DNA of 42,678 nucleotides from Lacisediminihabitans sp. (GTDB lineage Bacteria > Actinomycetota > Actinomycetes > Actinomycetales > Microbacteriaceae): positions 1 through 42,678 of the forward strand of contig JANYGT010000065.1 of assembly GCA_025362355.1 (NCBI GenBank), read 5' to 3'. The position numbers and the translations under genes are program-made. Below the pieces are notes generated by a model that did no database searches, was not told the DNA's origin, and saw nothing but the letters and a program-made list of their open reading frames with translations. Each line of letters begins with the position of its first letter. Position 1 is the first letter of the stretch. Of this stretch, positions 9,929 through 18,498 are shown one piece after another.

Positions 9929-12024
9929 CCGGGGCCGGGTTCGGTCGCGAGTCGGCTCCAGAAGAATTCGTACATCAGAGCGTTCAGCCGCGCGCTGTGG
10001 CGGTTGTCGACGGCGCCCCCATGGCCACCGTCCGTGTTCTCGTAGTAGAGGGTGTCGGCGATGCCGCGGGACTGCATCCGTGCCGCCATCTTGCGCGCCT
10101 GCACCGGACCGACGCGGTCGTCGCTCGTCGCGGCGTAGAGCAGTGTCGGCGGGTACCGGGCGTCTGCCCTCAATAAGTGGTACGGCGAGAAGGTACGGAT
10201 GAAGTCCCACTCCTCCGGCAGGTCTGGATCGCCGTATTCTGCGATCCAGGATGCCCCTGCCGAGAGCTTCGTATAGCGGCGCATGTCGAGCAGCGGAACG
10301 CCGCAGACCACGGCGCCGAAGAGCTCAGGGTAGGAGACGAGCATGTTGCCGACCAGCAGGCCGCCGTTGCTGCGACCCTCACAGCCGAGGTGTTCCGCCG
10401 ACGTGACGCCCCGCGAGATGAGATCACGGGCGACAGCGGCGAAGTCCTCGTAGGCCCGCGGACGGTTCGCCTTCAACGCGCTCGTATGCCAGGCCGGTCC
10501 GAACTCTCCCCCACCGCGGATGTTCGCGAGAACGAAGACTCCACCGCGGTCGAGCCATGCCCGACCGATCACGCCGCTGTATTCGGGGAGACGGGAGATC
10601 TGGAATCCGCCGTAGCCCGACAGGATGGTCGGTGTCGAACCGTCGAGCGTCAGCCCGCGTCGTCCGACCTGGAAGTAGGGAACGGCGGTGCCGTCGATCG
10701 ACGTCGTCCAGTGCTGCTGCACCTCGAGGTCTGCAGCGTCGAAGAACGCCGGCGACTCCTTGATCAGCTCCGGAGCGAGTTCGCCGATCACCCCGCGCAG
10801 CACGTCCGACGGGGCGGTGAAGCCGGTCGAGTGGAGCCAGTACTCGTTCGAGTTCTCCGAATCCGAGTCGATGACCCGCACGGTGCTGAGCGCCGGCAGA
10901 CCGGGCAGTTGCGAGCGGCTCCAGCCGTCATCCACCGAGAGCACGACCAGAGTCAACGACACGTCGACGAGCAGGGTCAGGATGAGGAAGTCCCGCGTCC
11001 AGGTCCAGTTCTCGAGAGCCGTGTGGGCGTCAGGCTCGAAGAGGATGTCGAACTCGCGGGAGCCGGCGAGGAAGTCGGCGAGGCGGATGGCGAGCAGCGA
11101 CCCGGTGAGCCGCGTGACGCCGCCGACCTGCCAGTCTGACCGCGGCTGCACCAGCAGCCACTCCCGATGGAGTTGCACATCGGCGTCGAGGGGCAGGTCG
11201 AGCGGTACGAGCGATCCGTCGACGACAAGAAGGGTGCGGCTGCGGAAGAAGTCGATCACCACGATCACGAGATCGCGCTCGAAACCCGGGGTGCTGTCGT
11301 GCCTCGCGACCACTTCGAGGTCGCTCTCGCTCACCTCGTGCACGAGCTCGGCATCCATGAGCGACTGCCCCCGTCGCAGGCGGCGGACCGTGCGCGGGTA
11401 GCTCGAGAGCGTCATGCTCCCCGGTCCGAAGTCTGTCGCGACGAAGAGACTCTCGCGGTCGATCCAGGAGACGATGCTCTTTGCCGTCGGGACGACGAAG
11501 CCGTCTTCGACGAAGGAGCGGCTCGGGATGTCGAACTCCCGCGAGGTCGTCGCGTCGCCACCATCCGGAGAAAGTCGTACAAGCGCTCGAGTCCAGTCGT
11601 GCGGAAGCAGCGAAGCCCCCGCGAACACCCATTCGGTCTGCTCGGTGCGACCGAGTTCGTCGATGTCGAGCAGCACATCCCACTCGGGCTGGGCGGTTCG
11701 GTAGCTGCCGAGCGTCGTACGGCGCCACAGGCCACGCGGGTGGGCCGCGTCACGCCAGAAGTTGTAGTAGAAATCGCCGGCCTTCGAGACCAGCGGGATG
11801 CGGTCATCCGAATCGATGACCTCGAGCAGACGGTCGGTCAGCGTCTCGAATTCGGCGGAGGCGAACTGCGCGATCGTCGACTCGCTCTGACGCTCAGCCC
11901 AGGCGAGAGCATCCTCGGAGTAGATGTCTTCGAGCCAGAGGTTCTCGTCGTGCGCGTTCTCGTCGTGCGCGTTCTCGTCGTGCGCGTTCTCGTCGTGCTC
12001 GTTCTCGTCCGGTTCGTCGCTCAC
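9925..12024 (-). CDS. S9 family prolyl oligopeptidase
   Basis: GCEGRSNGGLLVGNMLVSYPELFGAVVCGVPLLDM (Ser), DDRVGPVQARKM (Asp), GGHGGAVDN (His). Confidence 0.92.
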   Translation of the reverse strand: MSDEPDENEHDENAHDENAHDENAHDENLWLEDIYSEDALAWAERQSESTIAQFASAEFETLTDRLLEVIDSDDRIPLVSKAGDFYYNFWRDAAHPRGLWRRTTLGSYRTAQPEWDVLLDIDELGRTEQTEWVFAGASLLPHDWTRALVRLSPDGGDATTSREFDIPSRSFVEDGFVVPTAKSIVSWIDRESLFVATDFGPGSMTLSSYPRTVRRLRRGQSLMDAELVHEVSESDLEVVARHDSTPGFERDLVIVVIDFFRSRTLLVVDGSLVPLDLPLDADVQLHREWLLVQPRSDWQVGGVTRLTGSLLAIRLADFLAGSREFDILFEPDAHTALENWTWTRDFLILTLLVDVSLTLVVLSVDDGWSRSQLPGLPALSTVRVIDSDSENSNEYWLHSTGFTAPSDVLRGVIGELAPELIKESPAFFDAADLEVQQHWTTSIDGTAVPYFQVGRRGLTLDGSTPTILSGYGGFQISRLPEYSGVIGRAWLDRGGVFVLANIRGGGEFGPAWHTSALKANRPRAYEDFAAVARDLISRGVTSAEHLGCEGRSNGGLLVGNMLVSYPELFGAVVCGVPLLDMRRYTKLSAGASWIAEYGDPDLPEEWDFIRTFSPYHLLRADARYPPTLLYAATSDDRVGPVQARKMAARMQSRGIADTLYYENTDGGHGGAVDNRHSARLNALMYEFFWSRLATEPGPG
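11941..12010. repeat. 15-bp tandem repeat encoding (HDENA)n at the N-terminus of the prolyl oligopeptidase
   Basis: GTTCTCGTCGTGCGC x3 plus one single-mismatch unit and a partial unit. Confidence 0.95.
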
Positions 12025-12344
12025 TCGTCGAGCGCGAGTTCCTTGGGGAGCTCGAGCTCCTTGGCCGACAGTTCCTCGACGTTCACATCTTTGAAGGTGA
12101 GCACCCGCACCGATTTCACGAAACGATCCGAGCGGTAGACATCCCAGACCCAGACGTCGTTCATCGTCAGTTCGAAGTAGAAGTCGTGTTCGGTGTCGCG
12201 CCGAACCAGTTCGACCTCGTTCGCGAGATAGAAGCGACGCTCCGTCTCGACCACATAACGGAACTGCGAGACGACATCGCGATATTCGCGGTACAGCGCC
12301 AGTTCGACCTCGCGGTCGTAGTCTTCGAACTCGTCTTCATCCAT
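12021..12344 (-). CDS. DUF2469 family protein
   Basis: MDEDEFEDYDREVELALYREYRDVVSQFRYVVETERRFYLANEVEL, typical of DUF2469 next to rnhB. Confidence 0.88.
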   Translation of the reverse strand: MDEDEFEDYDREVELALYREYRDVVSQFRYVVETERRFYLANEVELVRRDTEHDFYFELTMNDVWVWDVYRSDRFVKSVRVLTFKDVNVEELSAKELELPKELALDE

Positions 12345-12399
12345 GCTGCATAAATCCTAGTTCCGATTCGGCACGCGGCACGCGCTCGGGCCTGGCACA

Positions 12400-13053
12400 C
12401 TATTCGACCGGCGCAGCGGCGTGCAGCCAGGTGCGCCGGTGGAAATCGCTCGCGCCGAGTTCGCCGATCGCCGCGAAGTGCAGGGCGCTTCCGTAGCCCT
12501 TGTTCGACGCCCAGCCGTAGCCCGGGCTGCCGGCGTGCGCCTCGATCATGAGGTGATCACGGTGCACCTTGGCGACGACGGATGCCGCGGCGACCGACGC
12601 GCAGTCCCGGTCGGCCTTCACCCGCGTCGTGATCGACAGCCGCGAGGCGAGGGCCGGCGTCAACCAGTCGTGCGAGCCGTCGAGCAGCACGATGGATTCG
12701 GCGACCCGTGCTCCGGATTGGTGCAGCAGTGTGAGGGCGCGTTTGCCGGCGAGACCGAGGGCGGCGATGATGCCGAAACGATCCACCTCGTCGGCCGAGG
12801 CGAGGCCCACCGCGGAGTGCAGCGCCCAAGCTGCGGCGAGCGGAGCGAGCAGTTCGCGGCGTTTCTCGGCCAGCAGTTTCGAGTCGCGGAGGCCTTTCGG
12901 CATCGGGCCGACCCGGGCATCCACGACGCACATCCCGACCGCGACCGGGCCGGCGATCGCGCCGCGACCCACCTCGTCGCAGCCGATCACATAGCGGGCA
13001 CCCTCATCGTGAAGTCGGGACTCGATTTCGAGGGTCGGATCGGAGACCACCAC
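12400..13053 (-). CDS. rnhB: Ribonuclease HII
   Basis: VIGCDEVGRGAIAGPVAVGMCVVD and [19 protein letters not shown]. Confidence 0.95.
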   Translation of the reverse strand: MVVSDPTLEIESRLHDEGARYVIGCDEVGRGAIAGPVAVGMCVVDARVGPMPKGLRDSKLLAEKRRELLAPLAAAWALHSAVGLASADEVDRFGIIAALGLAGKRALTLLHQSGARVAESIVLLDGSHDWLTPALASRLSITTRVKADRDCASVAAASVVAKVHRDHLMIEAHAGSPGYGWASNKGYGSALHFAAIGELGASDFHRRTWLHAAAPVE

Positions 13054-13058
13054 GCGCG

Positions 13059-13808
13059 CTACTTCTTGCCGCTGTCCACGCCGCCGAAGACGCGTGGATA
13101 GTCGTCGAGGAACGTCCAGTGGCTGACGGGCCAGCTGATGACGAAGGCACGGCCGACGACGTCCGACTTCGGAACGAATCCCTTGGTCGGCCCGGCGGTG
13201 TTGTAGCGGGAGTCACGGGAGTTGTAGCGATTGTCGCCCATCACCCAATACGAATCCTTCGGAACGGTCACCGAGAAGTCCGTCGCGGACACCTTCGTGA
13301 CACCCGGCCCGAGGGTGAGGTATGGCTCGACGAGGGGAATGCCGTTCACCGACATCTGCCCGAACGCGTTGCAGCAGGTGACCTTGTCGCCGGGAAGGCC
13401 GATGACGCGCTTGACCAGATGGTCGTTGCTGTCGGGGGCGCTCAACCCGACGACGGACAGCACCCAGTCGAATGCGCCGACGACGCCGCCGGGTTGCGCG
13501 ACGGCAGGATTCTCCTGCAGCCATCCACCCGGGTCTTTGAAGACGACGATGTCGCCGCGTTGCACGGCGACGACGTTCGGCACGAGTTCGTTCACGATGA
13601 TGCGGTCGTTGACCTGCAGGGTATTCATCATCGACCCGGAGGGAATGTAGAACGAGCGGATGAGGAAGGCCTTGATGCCGACCGAGATGAGGATCGCCGC
13701 GAGGAAGATCAGAACGATGTCGCGGAGGAAAAGTTTGACGCCACGTGATTTGCGGCGCCGCGTTTCCGCCTCGTCCCGAGTGAACAAGGCCGGATCTATG
13801 TCTGTCAT
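13059..13808 (-). CDS. lepB: Signal peptidase I
   Basis: FYIPSGSMMNTLQVNDRIIVN (Ser), VKRVIGLPGDKV (Lys), VMGDNRYNSRDSR. Confidence 0.95.
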   Translation of the reverse strand: MTDIDPALFTRDEAETRRRKSRGVKLFLRDIVLIFLAAILISVGIKAFLIRSFYIPSGSMMNTLQVNDRIIVNELVPNVVAVQRGDIVVFKDPGGWLQENPAVAQPGGVVGAFDWVLSVVGLSAPDSNDHLVKRVIGLPGDKVTCCNAFGQMSVNGIPLVEPYLTLGPGVTKVSATDFSVTVPKDSYWVMGDNRYNSRDSRYNTAGPTKGFVPKSDVVGRAFVISWPVSHWTFLDDYPRVFGGVDSGKK

Positions 13809-13813
13809 TAAAC

Positions 13814-13854
13814 CCCTGAGCTCCCCACCATATTAACCGGTGGGGAGCTCAGGG
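13814..13854 (-). terminator. 16-bp perfect inverted repeat between rplS and lepB; terminator or lepB translation-control hairpin
   Basis: CCCTGAGCTCCCCACC - 9-nt loop - GGTGGGGAGCTCAGGG. Confidence 0.8.
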
Positions 13855-13876
13855 AAAGACGGGCGGTGCGGCGAGC

Positions 13877-14227
13877 CTAGTGAGCGTCGCGCTTCTCTTT
13901 GATCTTCGCCTTCTTGCCGCGCAGGTTGCGAAGATAGTAGAGCTTCGCGCGGCGGACATCACCGCGGGTGACGACCTCGATGTGGTCGATGACCGGGGAG
14001 TGGACGGGGAATGTGCGCTCGACGCCGACCTGGAAGCTGACTTTGCGAACACAGAATGTCTCACGAACACCCTCGCCGGAACGACCGATGACGACACCCT
14101 GGAAGACCTGGATGCGGGCGCGGGTGCCTTCCACGATGTTGACGTGGACCTTCACGTTGTCTCCGGCACGGAAGTCCGGGATGTCGGTGCGGAGTGATGC
14201 CGCGTCGACCGCGTCAAGAATGTGCAT
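13877..14227 (-). CDS. rplS: 50S ribosomal protein L19 (start trimmed to [12 protein letters not shown])
   Basis: [44 protein letters not shown]...[22 protein letters not shown]. Confidence 0.96.
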   Translation of the reverse strand: MHILDAVDAASLRTDIPDFRAGDNVKVHVNIVEGTRARIQVFQGVVIGRSGEGVRETFCVRKVSFQVGVERTFPVHSPVIDHIEVVTRGDVRRAKLYYLRNLRGKKAKIKEKRDAH

Positions 14228-14333
14228 TGTTGTTCGCTCTCTGCAACCGCCACAGGTCGACCGCGAATTGGATGTATCCGAAGTATGGATGTTGCGCCGT
14301 AGCACGCGCCTTGTCTGGCACGAGCCGACTCCC

Positions 14334-14381
14334 CTGTGGCAGAGCCGAGCTGAATAGCACAACCTCGCTATTCTGCCACAG
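14334..14381 (-). promoter_or_regulatory. Inverted repeat in the rplS upstream region (CTGTGGCAGA...TCTGCCACAG)
   Basis: 10-bp perfect arms separated by 28 bp, upstream of rplS. Confidence 0.45.
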
Positions 14382-14931
14382 CCGGGAGCACCGTGCCACC
14401 CGCATCCGTGATCGGCACAGTTTCCGTCGCACCCTCCCCGGCCCCGGGCACCTCGAGACCCGTCAGGGACTGCACGAGCTGCGGCCTCGTCTCGAACAGG
14501 TACTCGACGAGCACCACCCAGAACGTGGCGAGCCCGGCGACGATCATCACGCCGCCCGCGATATCGGCGACCGTGAAGGAGGCGTCACGAAAGGCCTGGC
14601 CGAAGAGCTCGGTCGCGACCGACTTCCCCGGCTCGTAGCTGTGCACGGAGTCGACGACGGAGAACCCGTAGACGAGTACCGAGAAGTAGAGCACGCTGAT
14701 CAACACCGCGTCGATGGATGACACGGCCCCCGTCTGCCGCGACCGCCGACGAGCCCAGCTCAGGGTCGAGATCACCGCGAGGAACACGAACAGCAGTGGG
14801 GCGAGGAACAGCTGGATCGCATAGTGCCAGCCGAGGATGACTCCGAAGAAGACGCGTCCGATCAGCATCCAGAGCGGAAGGATGATCGTGGCGGCGAACT
14901 GCGCGCTGAACAGTGCACGCCGATACCACAT
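14368..14931 (-). CDS. Membrane protein of unknown function
   Basis: [34 protein letters not shown]..., several hydrophobic segments; start uncertain (14931 or 14949). Confidence 0.65.
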   Translation of the reverse strand: MWYRRALFSAQFAATIILPLWMLIGRVFFGVILGWHYAIQLFLAPLLFVFLAVISTLSWARRRSRQTGAVSSIDAVLISVLYFSVLVYGFSVVDSVHSYEPGKSVATELFGQAFRDASFTVADIAGGVMIVAGLATFWVVLVEYLFETRPQLVQSLTGLEVPGAGEGATETVPITDAGGTVLPAVAE

Positions 14932-14988
14932 GGGTAAAAGTGTACGCACGCGAGGCGCGACAATTGACGGTAGCGAAAAGGAGCAACT

Positions 14989-15759
14989 GTGATCGAACTC
15001 AGGACACCGGCCGAAATCGACGCGATGCGACCGGCCGGGGCTTTCGTCGCGAGCGCGCTCGTCGCCCTCCGCGAGGCATCCGTCGTCGGTGTCGACCTAC
15101 TCAAACTGGATTCCCTCGCGGCCGGGATGATCAAGAAGGCGAAGGCGACCAGCTGCTACGTCGACTATCACCCCTCGTTCGGAGCGATGCCGTTCGGCAA
15201 GGTGTTGTGCACGTCGGTGAATGACGCGGCGCTTCACGGGCTGCCCCACAGCTACCGGTTGAAGGATGGCGACCTTCTCAGTCTCGACTTCGCCGTCTCG
15301 ATCGACGGCTGGGTGGCCGACTCCGCGATCAGTTTCATCGTCGGTGAGAGTGAGACCAGCGCCGCCGACCAGAAGCTCATCGACACGACCGAGGCCGCCC
15401 TCGCTGCGGCGATCGTCGCCGCGCAGCCGGGTGGGCGCATGGGTGACGTCTCGGCCGCGATCGGTGCCGTCTGCCACGCGGCCGGCTTCGGCATCAACAC
15501 CGACTTCGGAGGCCACGGCGTCGGGCGCACGATGCACGGGGATCCGCACGTGCCGAACGACGGGCGCCCCGGTCGCGGGGTACCACTGCGACCCGGGCTC
15601 GTGTTCGCCATCGAACCGTGGTTGATGCAGACCACCGACAGGATCTTCACCGATCCGGATGGCTGGACCCTTCGATCACTCGACGGCTCCCGCGCGGCGC
15701 ACTCCGAACACACCATCGCGATCACCGAGGACGGCCCGCTGGTGCTGACCGCACGCTGA
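14989..15759 (+). CDS. map: Type I methionine aminopeptidase
   Basis: LRTPAEIDAMRPAGAFVASAL...DFAVSIDGWVADSAISF...GHGVGRTMHGDPHVPN...FAIEPWL. Confidence 0.95.
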   Translation: MIELRTPAEIDAMRPAGAFVASALVALREASVVGVDLLKLDSLAAGMIKKAKATSCYVDYHPSFGAMPFGKVLCTSVNDAALHGLPHSYRLKDGDLLSLDFAVSIDGWVADSAISFIVGESETSAADQKLIDTTEAALAAAIVAAQPGGRMGDVSAAIGAVCHAAGFGINTDFGGHGVGRTMHGDPHVPNDGRPGRGVPLRPGLVFAIEPWLMQTTDRIFTDPDGWTLRSLDGSRAAHSEHTIAITEDGPLVLTAR

Positions 15760-15860
15760 GGCGGCCTCATTTCGCTCCGCGCTGTTCTACCCTTTCTCGA
15801 TGTGTCAGGGCGCCGCGCGCCCGCTGGGTCGCGGGTGGTCCCGTCTGGCGATGGAGCCTT

Positions 15861-15941
15861 TTTTCGGTTGTCGAGCCTTTTCGGTAGCTGAAGTCGTTTT
15901 CGGTGGCTGACGTCGCTTTCGGTGGCTGAACCTGTTTCGGT
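15861..15941. repeat. Second cluster of 19-bp-period repeats (TTTTCGGTGGCTGACGTCG-like), about four units
   Basis: Three full 19-bp units (15878-15934), one shorter leading unit, one trailing partial. Confidence 0.85.
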
Positions 15942-15946
15942 CACTT

Positions 15947-15987
15947 CCCCGACTTCCCCCCTCCACTTCCCCTACTTCCCTCCCCCC
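15947..15987 (-). other. C-rich tract; minus strand carries five G-runs (potential G-quadruplex)
   Basis: CCCCGACTTCCCCCCTCCACTTCCCCTACTTCCCTCCCCCC; G-runs separated by 1-7 nt loops. Confidence 0.6.
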
Positions 15988-15990
15988 ACT

Positions 15991-16069
15991 TGAAACGCAG
16001 GACTTTCTCGGGATTTCGAGCAAGAGCGGCCCGTTTTGCTCGATCTGACCAGAATCTCCTGCGTTTTCG
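15991..16069. repeat. Palindromic element copy 1 (intergenic)
   Basis: 68-bp core CGCAGG...CCTGCG with GGCC centre and mirrored TCGAGCAA/TTGCTCGA; family shared with 30404-30483 and 40935-41016. Confidence 0.88.
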
Positions 16070-16232
16070 TAGCACGTGGGCGCCTCTTCGCGGTGCTCGC
16101 TCGGGTGCCCCAGGGGCTCGTCCACTCCTCCACAGGGGTGGGTTTGGCGGGGCTGTCCACAGAGGAACGCCCAGATCAGGTGGATGTTGCGGGGTTCGCG
16201 GGAATGTCGGTGGGTGCTGGGAGACTTCTTAT

Positions 16233-17744
16233 ATGTCCACCACCCACGCATCCCTCGAAGAGTCGCTCGCCGACTTCGAGCGCGCGTGGGCGGATGCGGC
16301 GGTCGGCGGGCTCTCCTCGGAATCTGTCGCGACGGATGCCGCGGTGGGCGGGTTGCTCTCGGCGGACGCGGCGGGCATGGGCGATTCCGGAGTGTTGGAT
16401 GTCGCCGCAGCCATGGCAGTCCTCCAACGTTCCGTGGATGCGCGCCGCGCCATCATCGCGGGCGAAATCGCACACCGGTCCCAACTGTCCCTCGGGACGG
16501 ACGGGATGGCCCGCAAAGCCGGCCATGCGAAGCCTGCCCAGTACTTGGCCGAGCTGTGGAAGATCACCGTCGGTGAGGCGATACGACTCTGCGACGTCGG
16601 CCTCGCAACCCGGTCACGCACGGCGATCGACGGCACCCCACTGCCAGCCCGATACCCCGTGATTGCCACCGCGATCTCGGAGGGCACACTCGGGCTTGAT
16701 TCCGCCGCCGTGATCGTCAAAGAACTGGATGCCGCCTCCGTCCGCTGCAGCGTCGACGCTCGCGAGGCGGGTGAAGTGACGCTGGTTGAGCTGGCCGCCC
16801 AGTACACGGTCGCCGATCTTCGCGGTCTCGCCCGGCAGGTGCGGGACCGGCTCGATGAGGACGGTGCCGAACCTCGGGACGAACTGCGGCGCAAGAAGCG
16901 GTCGTGTCGGTTCATCACCCTGCCCGATGGGATGGTGCGGATGCTGTGGGACATGCCACCGGAGATCGCGGGGCTGGCGAAGGCGGCGGTCGACGGGTTC
17001 GTCTCCCGGGAGTTGCGGCGGGCGAAAGACGTACGTGTCGAAGGCCAGCGCGGCACAGGCAGTGGCGGGCCGGGCGGTGGCAAGCAGGGTGTTGGTGAGT
17101 CAGGCGATGGTGAGTCGGGCGATGGTGAGTACGACAGCGGCTGCGACGGGTCGCTCCTCGGTGATGACGATCGCACCCTCGACCAGTTGCGTTCCGACGC
17201 GGCGGAGCAGGTCTTCCACCATGTCGCGTCCTGCAAAGGGCAGGGTGGGGATATTCCGTCGATCACGATGGTGATCCGGATGACCAAAGAATCGCTGCTG
17301 ACCGGTCTCGGGATCGCGGAGATCGATGGTGTTGACGAGACCATCTCCGCCTGCACCGCGAGACGGATGGCCGGGGAGGCCGGGATCATCCCGGCCGTGT
17401 TGGGTGGGCCGTCGGAGGTCCTCGACTTCGGCAAAACCCGGCGCCTGTTCTCGACCGCGCAGAAGTTGGCGTTCGGGGAACGGGACGGCGGCTGCGCGTT
17501 CGGCGGATGCACCGCCCCACCGTCCTATACGGAGGCGCACCACATCATCTGGTGGTCCGATGTCGAAAACACCGACTTCGACAACGGGATCCTCCTCTGC
17601 GGGTTCCACCACCACCGCATCCACGACGGTGGGTGGGAGATCGCCTTCCAACACGGGGTGCCGTATTTCATTCCACCGCCATGGGTCGATCCGGGGAGAA
17701 CTCCGCGCCGCGGCGGGAAAGTGCTACTCGAGGCCGCCGCATAA
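16233..17744 (+). CDS. DUF222/HNH endonuclease signature protein (13E12-repeat-like family)
   Basis: C-terminal CAFGGCTAPPSYTEAHHIIWWSDVENTDFDNGILLCGFHHHRIHDGGW; DUF222-like N-terminus. Confidence 0.92.
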   Translation: MSTTHASLEESLADFERAWADAAVGGLSSESVATDAAVGGLLSADAAGMGDSGVLDVAAAMAVLQRSVDARRAIIAGEIAHRSQLSLGTDGMARKAGHAKPAQYLAELWKITVGEAIRLCDVGLATRSRTAIDGTPLPARYPVIATAISEGTLGLDSAAVIVKELDAASVRCSVDAREAGEVTLVELAAQYTVADLRGLARQVRDRLDEDGAEPRDELRRKKRSCRFITLPDGMVRMLWDMPPEIAGLAKAAVDGFVSRELRRAKDVRVEGQRGTGSGGPGGGKQGVGESGDGESGDGEYDSGCDGSLLGDDDRTLDQLRSDAAEQVFHHVASCKGQGGDIPSITMVIRMTKESLLTGLGIAEIDGVDETISACTARRMAGEAGIIPAVLGGPSEVLDFGKTRRLFSTAQKLAFGERDGGCAFGGCTAPPSYTEAHHIIWWSDVENTDFDNGILLCGFHHHRIHDGGWEIAFQHGVPYFIPPPWVDPGRTPRRGGKVLLEAAA

Positions 17745-17784
17745 ACGGGACGCGCGCGTCATCGCTCTGCTGCGACCGAGCGGG

Positions 17785-18489
17785 CTACTGCGGCGGGAGA
17801 AGGTCGGGACGCACCCGACGCGTGCGCTCGAACTGCTGCTCGCGCCGCCACGCAGCGATCGCGCCGTGGTTCCCGCCGAGAAGAACGGGGGGAACTTCGA
17901 AACCACGCCACGCAGCCGGCTTGGTGTAGCTCGGGTACTCGAGCAGGCCATCCGAGTGGCTCTCCTCGACGAGACTCTCCGGATTACCGACCACTCCAGG
18001 GATGAGTCGACCGATGGCCTCGATCATCGCCATGGTCGCCACCTCTCCCCCGTTCAGCACATAGTCGCCAAGGCTGACCAGTCGTACTCGAGTACGGGTC
18101 GAGGCATAGTCGACGACTCGCTGGTCGATACCTTCGTACCGGCCGCATCCGAAAACCAGCTGACGCTCGCCCGCGAACTCTCTTGCCAGAGACTGGGTGA
18201 ACAACTCGCCGGCGGGTGACGGAAAGATGATCACGGGGCCGGTCTGGTGCTGCGCTTCGCTCGCGTAGAGGATGCTGTCGAGCGCGTCGCCCCACGGCTC
18301 CGGCTTCATCACCATGCCGGCACCTCCGCCATACGGGGTGTCATCGACCGTGCGATGGCGGTCGTAGGTGAAGTCACGGAGATCGTGGATGCCGAGCTCG
18401 ATCAGTCCGGACTGGCGCGCCCGACCGAGCAGCGAGACATCCAGCACGGAGAAGAACTCCGGAAAGATCGTCACGATGTCGATGCGCAT
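17785..18489 (-). CDS. trmD: tRNA (guanine-N1)-methyltransferase
   Basis: [41 protein letters not shown]...[17 protein letters not shown]. Confidence 0.96.
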   Translation of the reverse strand: MRIDIVTIFPEFFSVLDVSLLGRARQSGLIELGIHDLRDFTYDRHRTVDDTPYGGGAGMVMKPEPWGDALDSILYASEAQHQTGPVIIFPSPAGELFTQSLAREFAGERQLVFGCGRYEGIDQRVVDYASTRTRVRLVSLGDYVLNGGEVATMAMIEAIGRLIPGVVGNPESLVEESHSDGLLEYPSYTKPAAWRGFEVPPVLLGGNHGAIAAWRREQQFERTRRVRPDLLPPQ

Positions 18490-18498
18490 CGCAGTCGA

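Noticed and set aside
10740-10762. KESPAF peptide in the prolyl oligopeptidase, similar to ESPAF of the element
   Set aside because: No palindrome or shared nucleotide core around it; chance peptide similarity.
13504-13518. GCAGGATTCTCCTGC palindrome in lepB, resembling the ends of the 68-bp element
   Set aside because: Only 15 bp; lacks the CGGCCCG..TTGCTCGA block and the 68-bp spacing, so not counted as a fourth copy.
15990-16232. Extended N-terminus of the DUF222/HNH ORF through the palindrome
   Set aside because: The 5' part is Arg/Gly-rich and unlike DUF222 proteins; ATG at 16233 (MSTTHASLEESLADFERAW) is more plausible.
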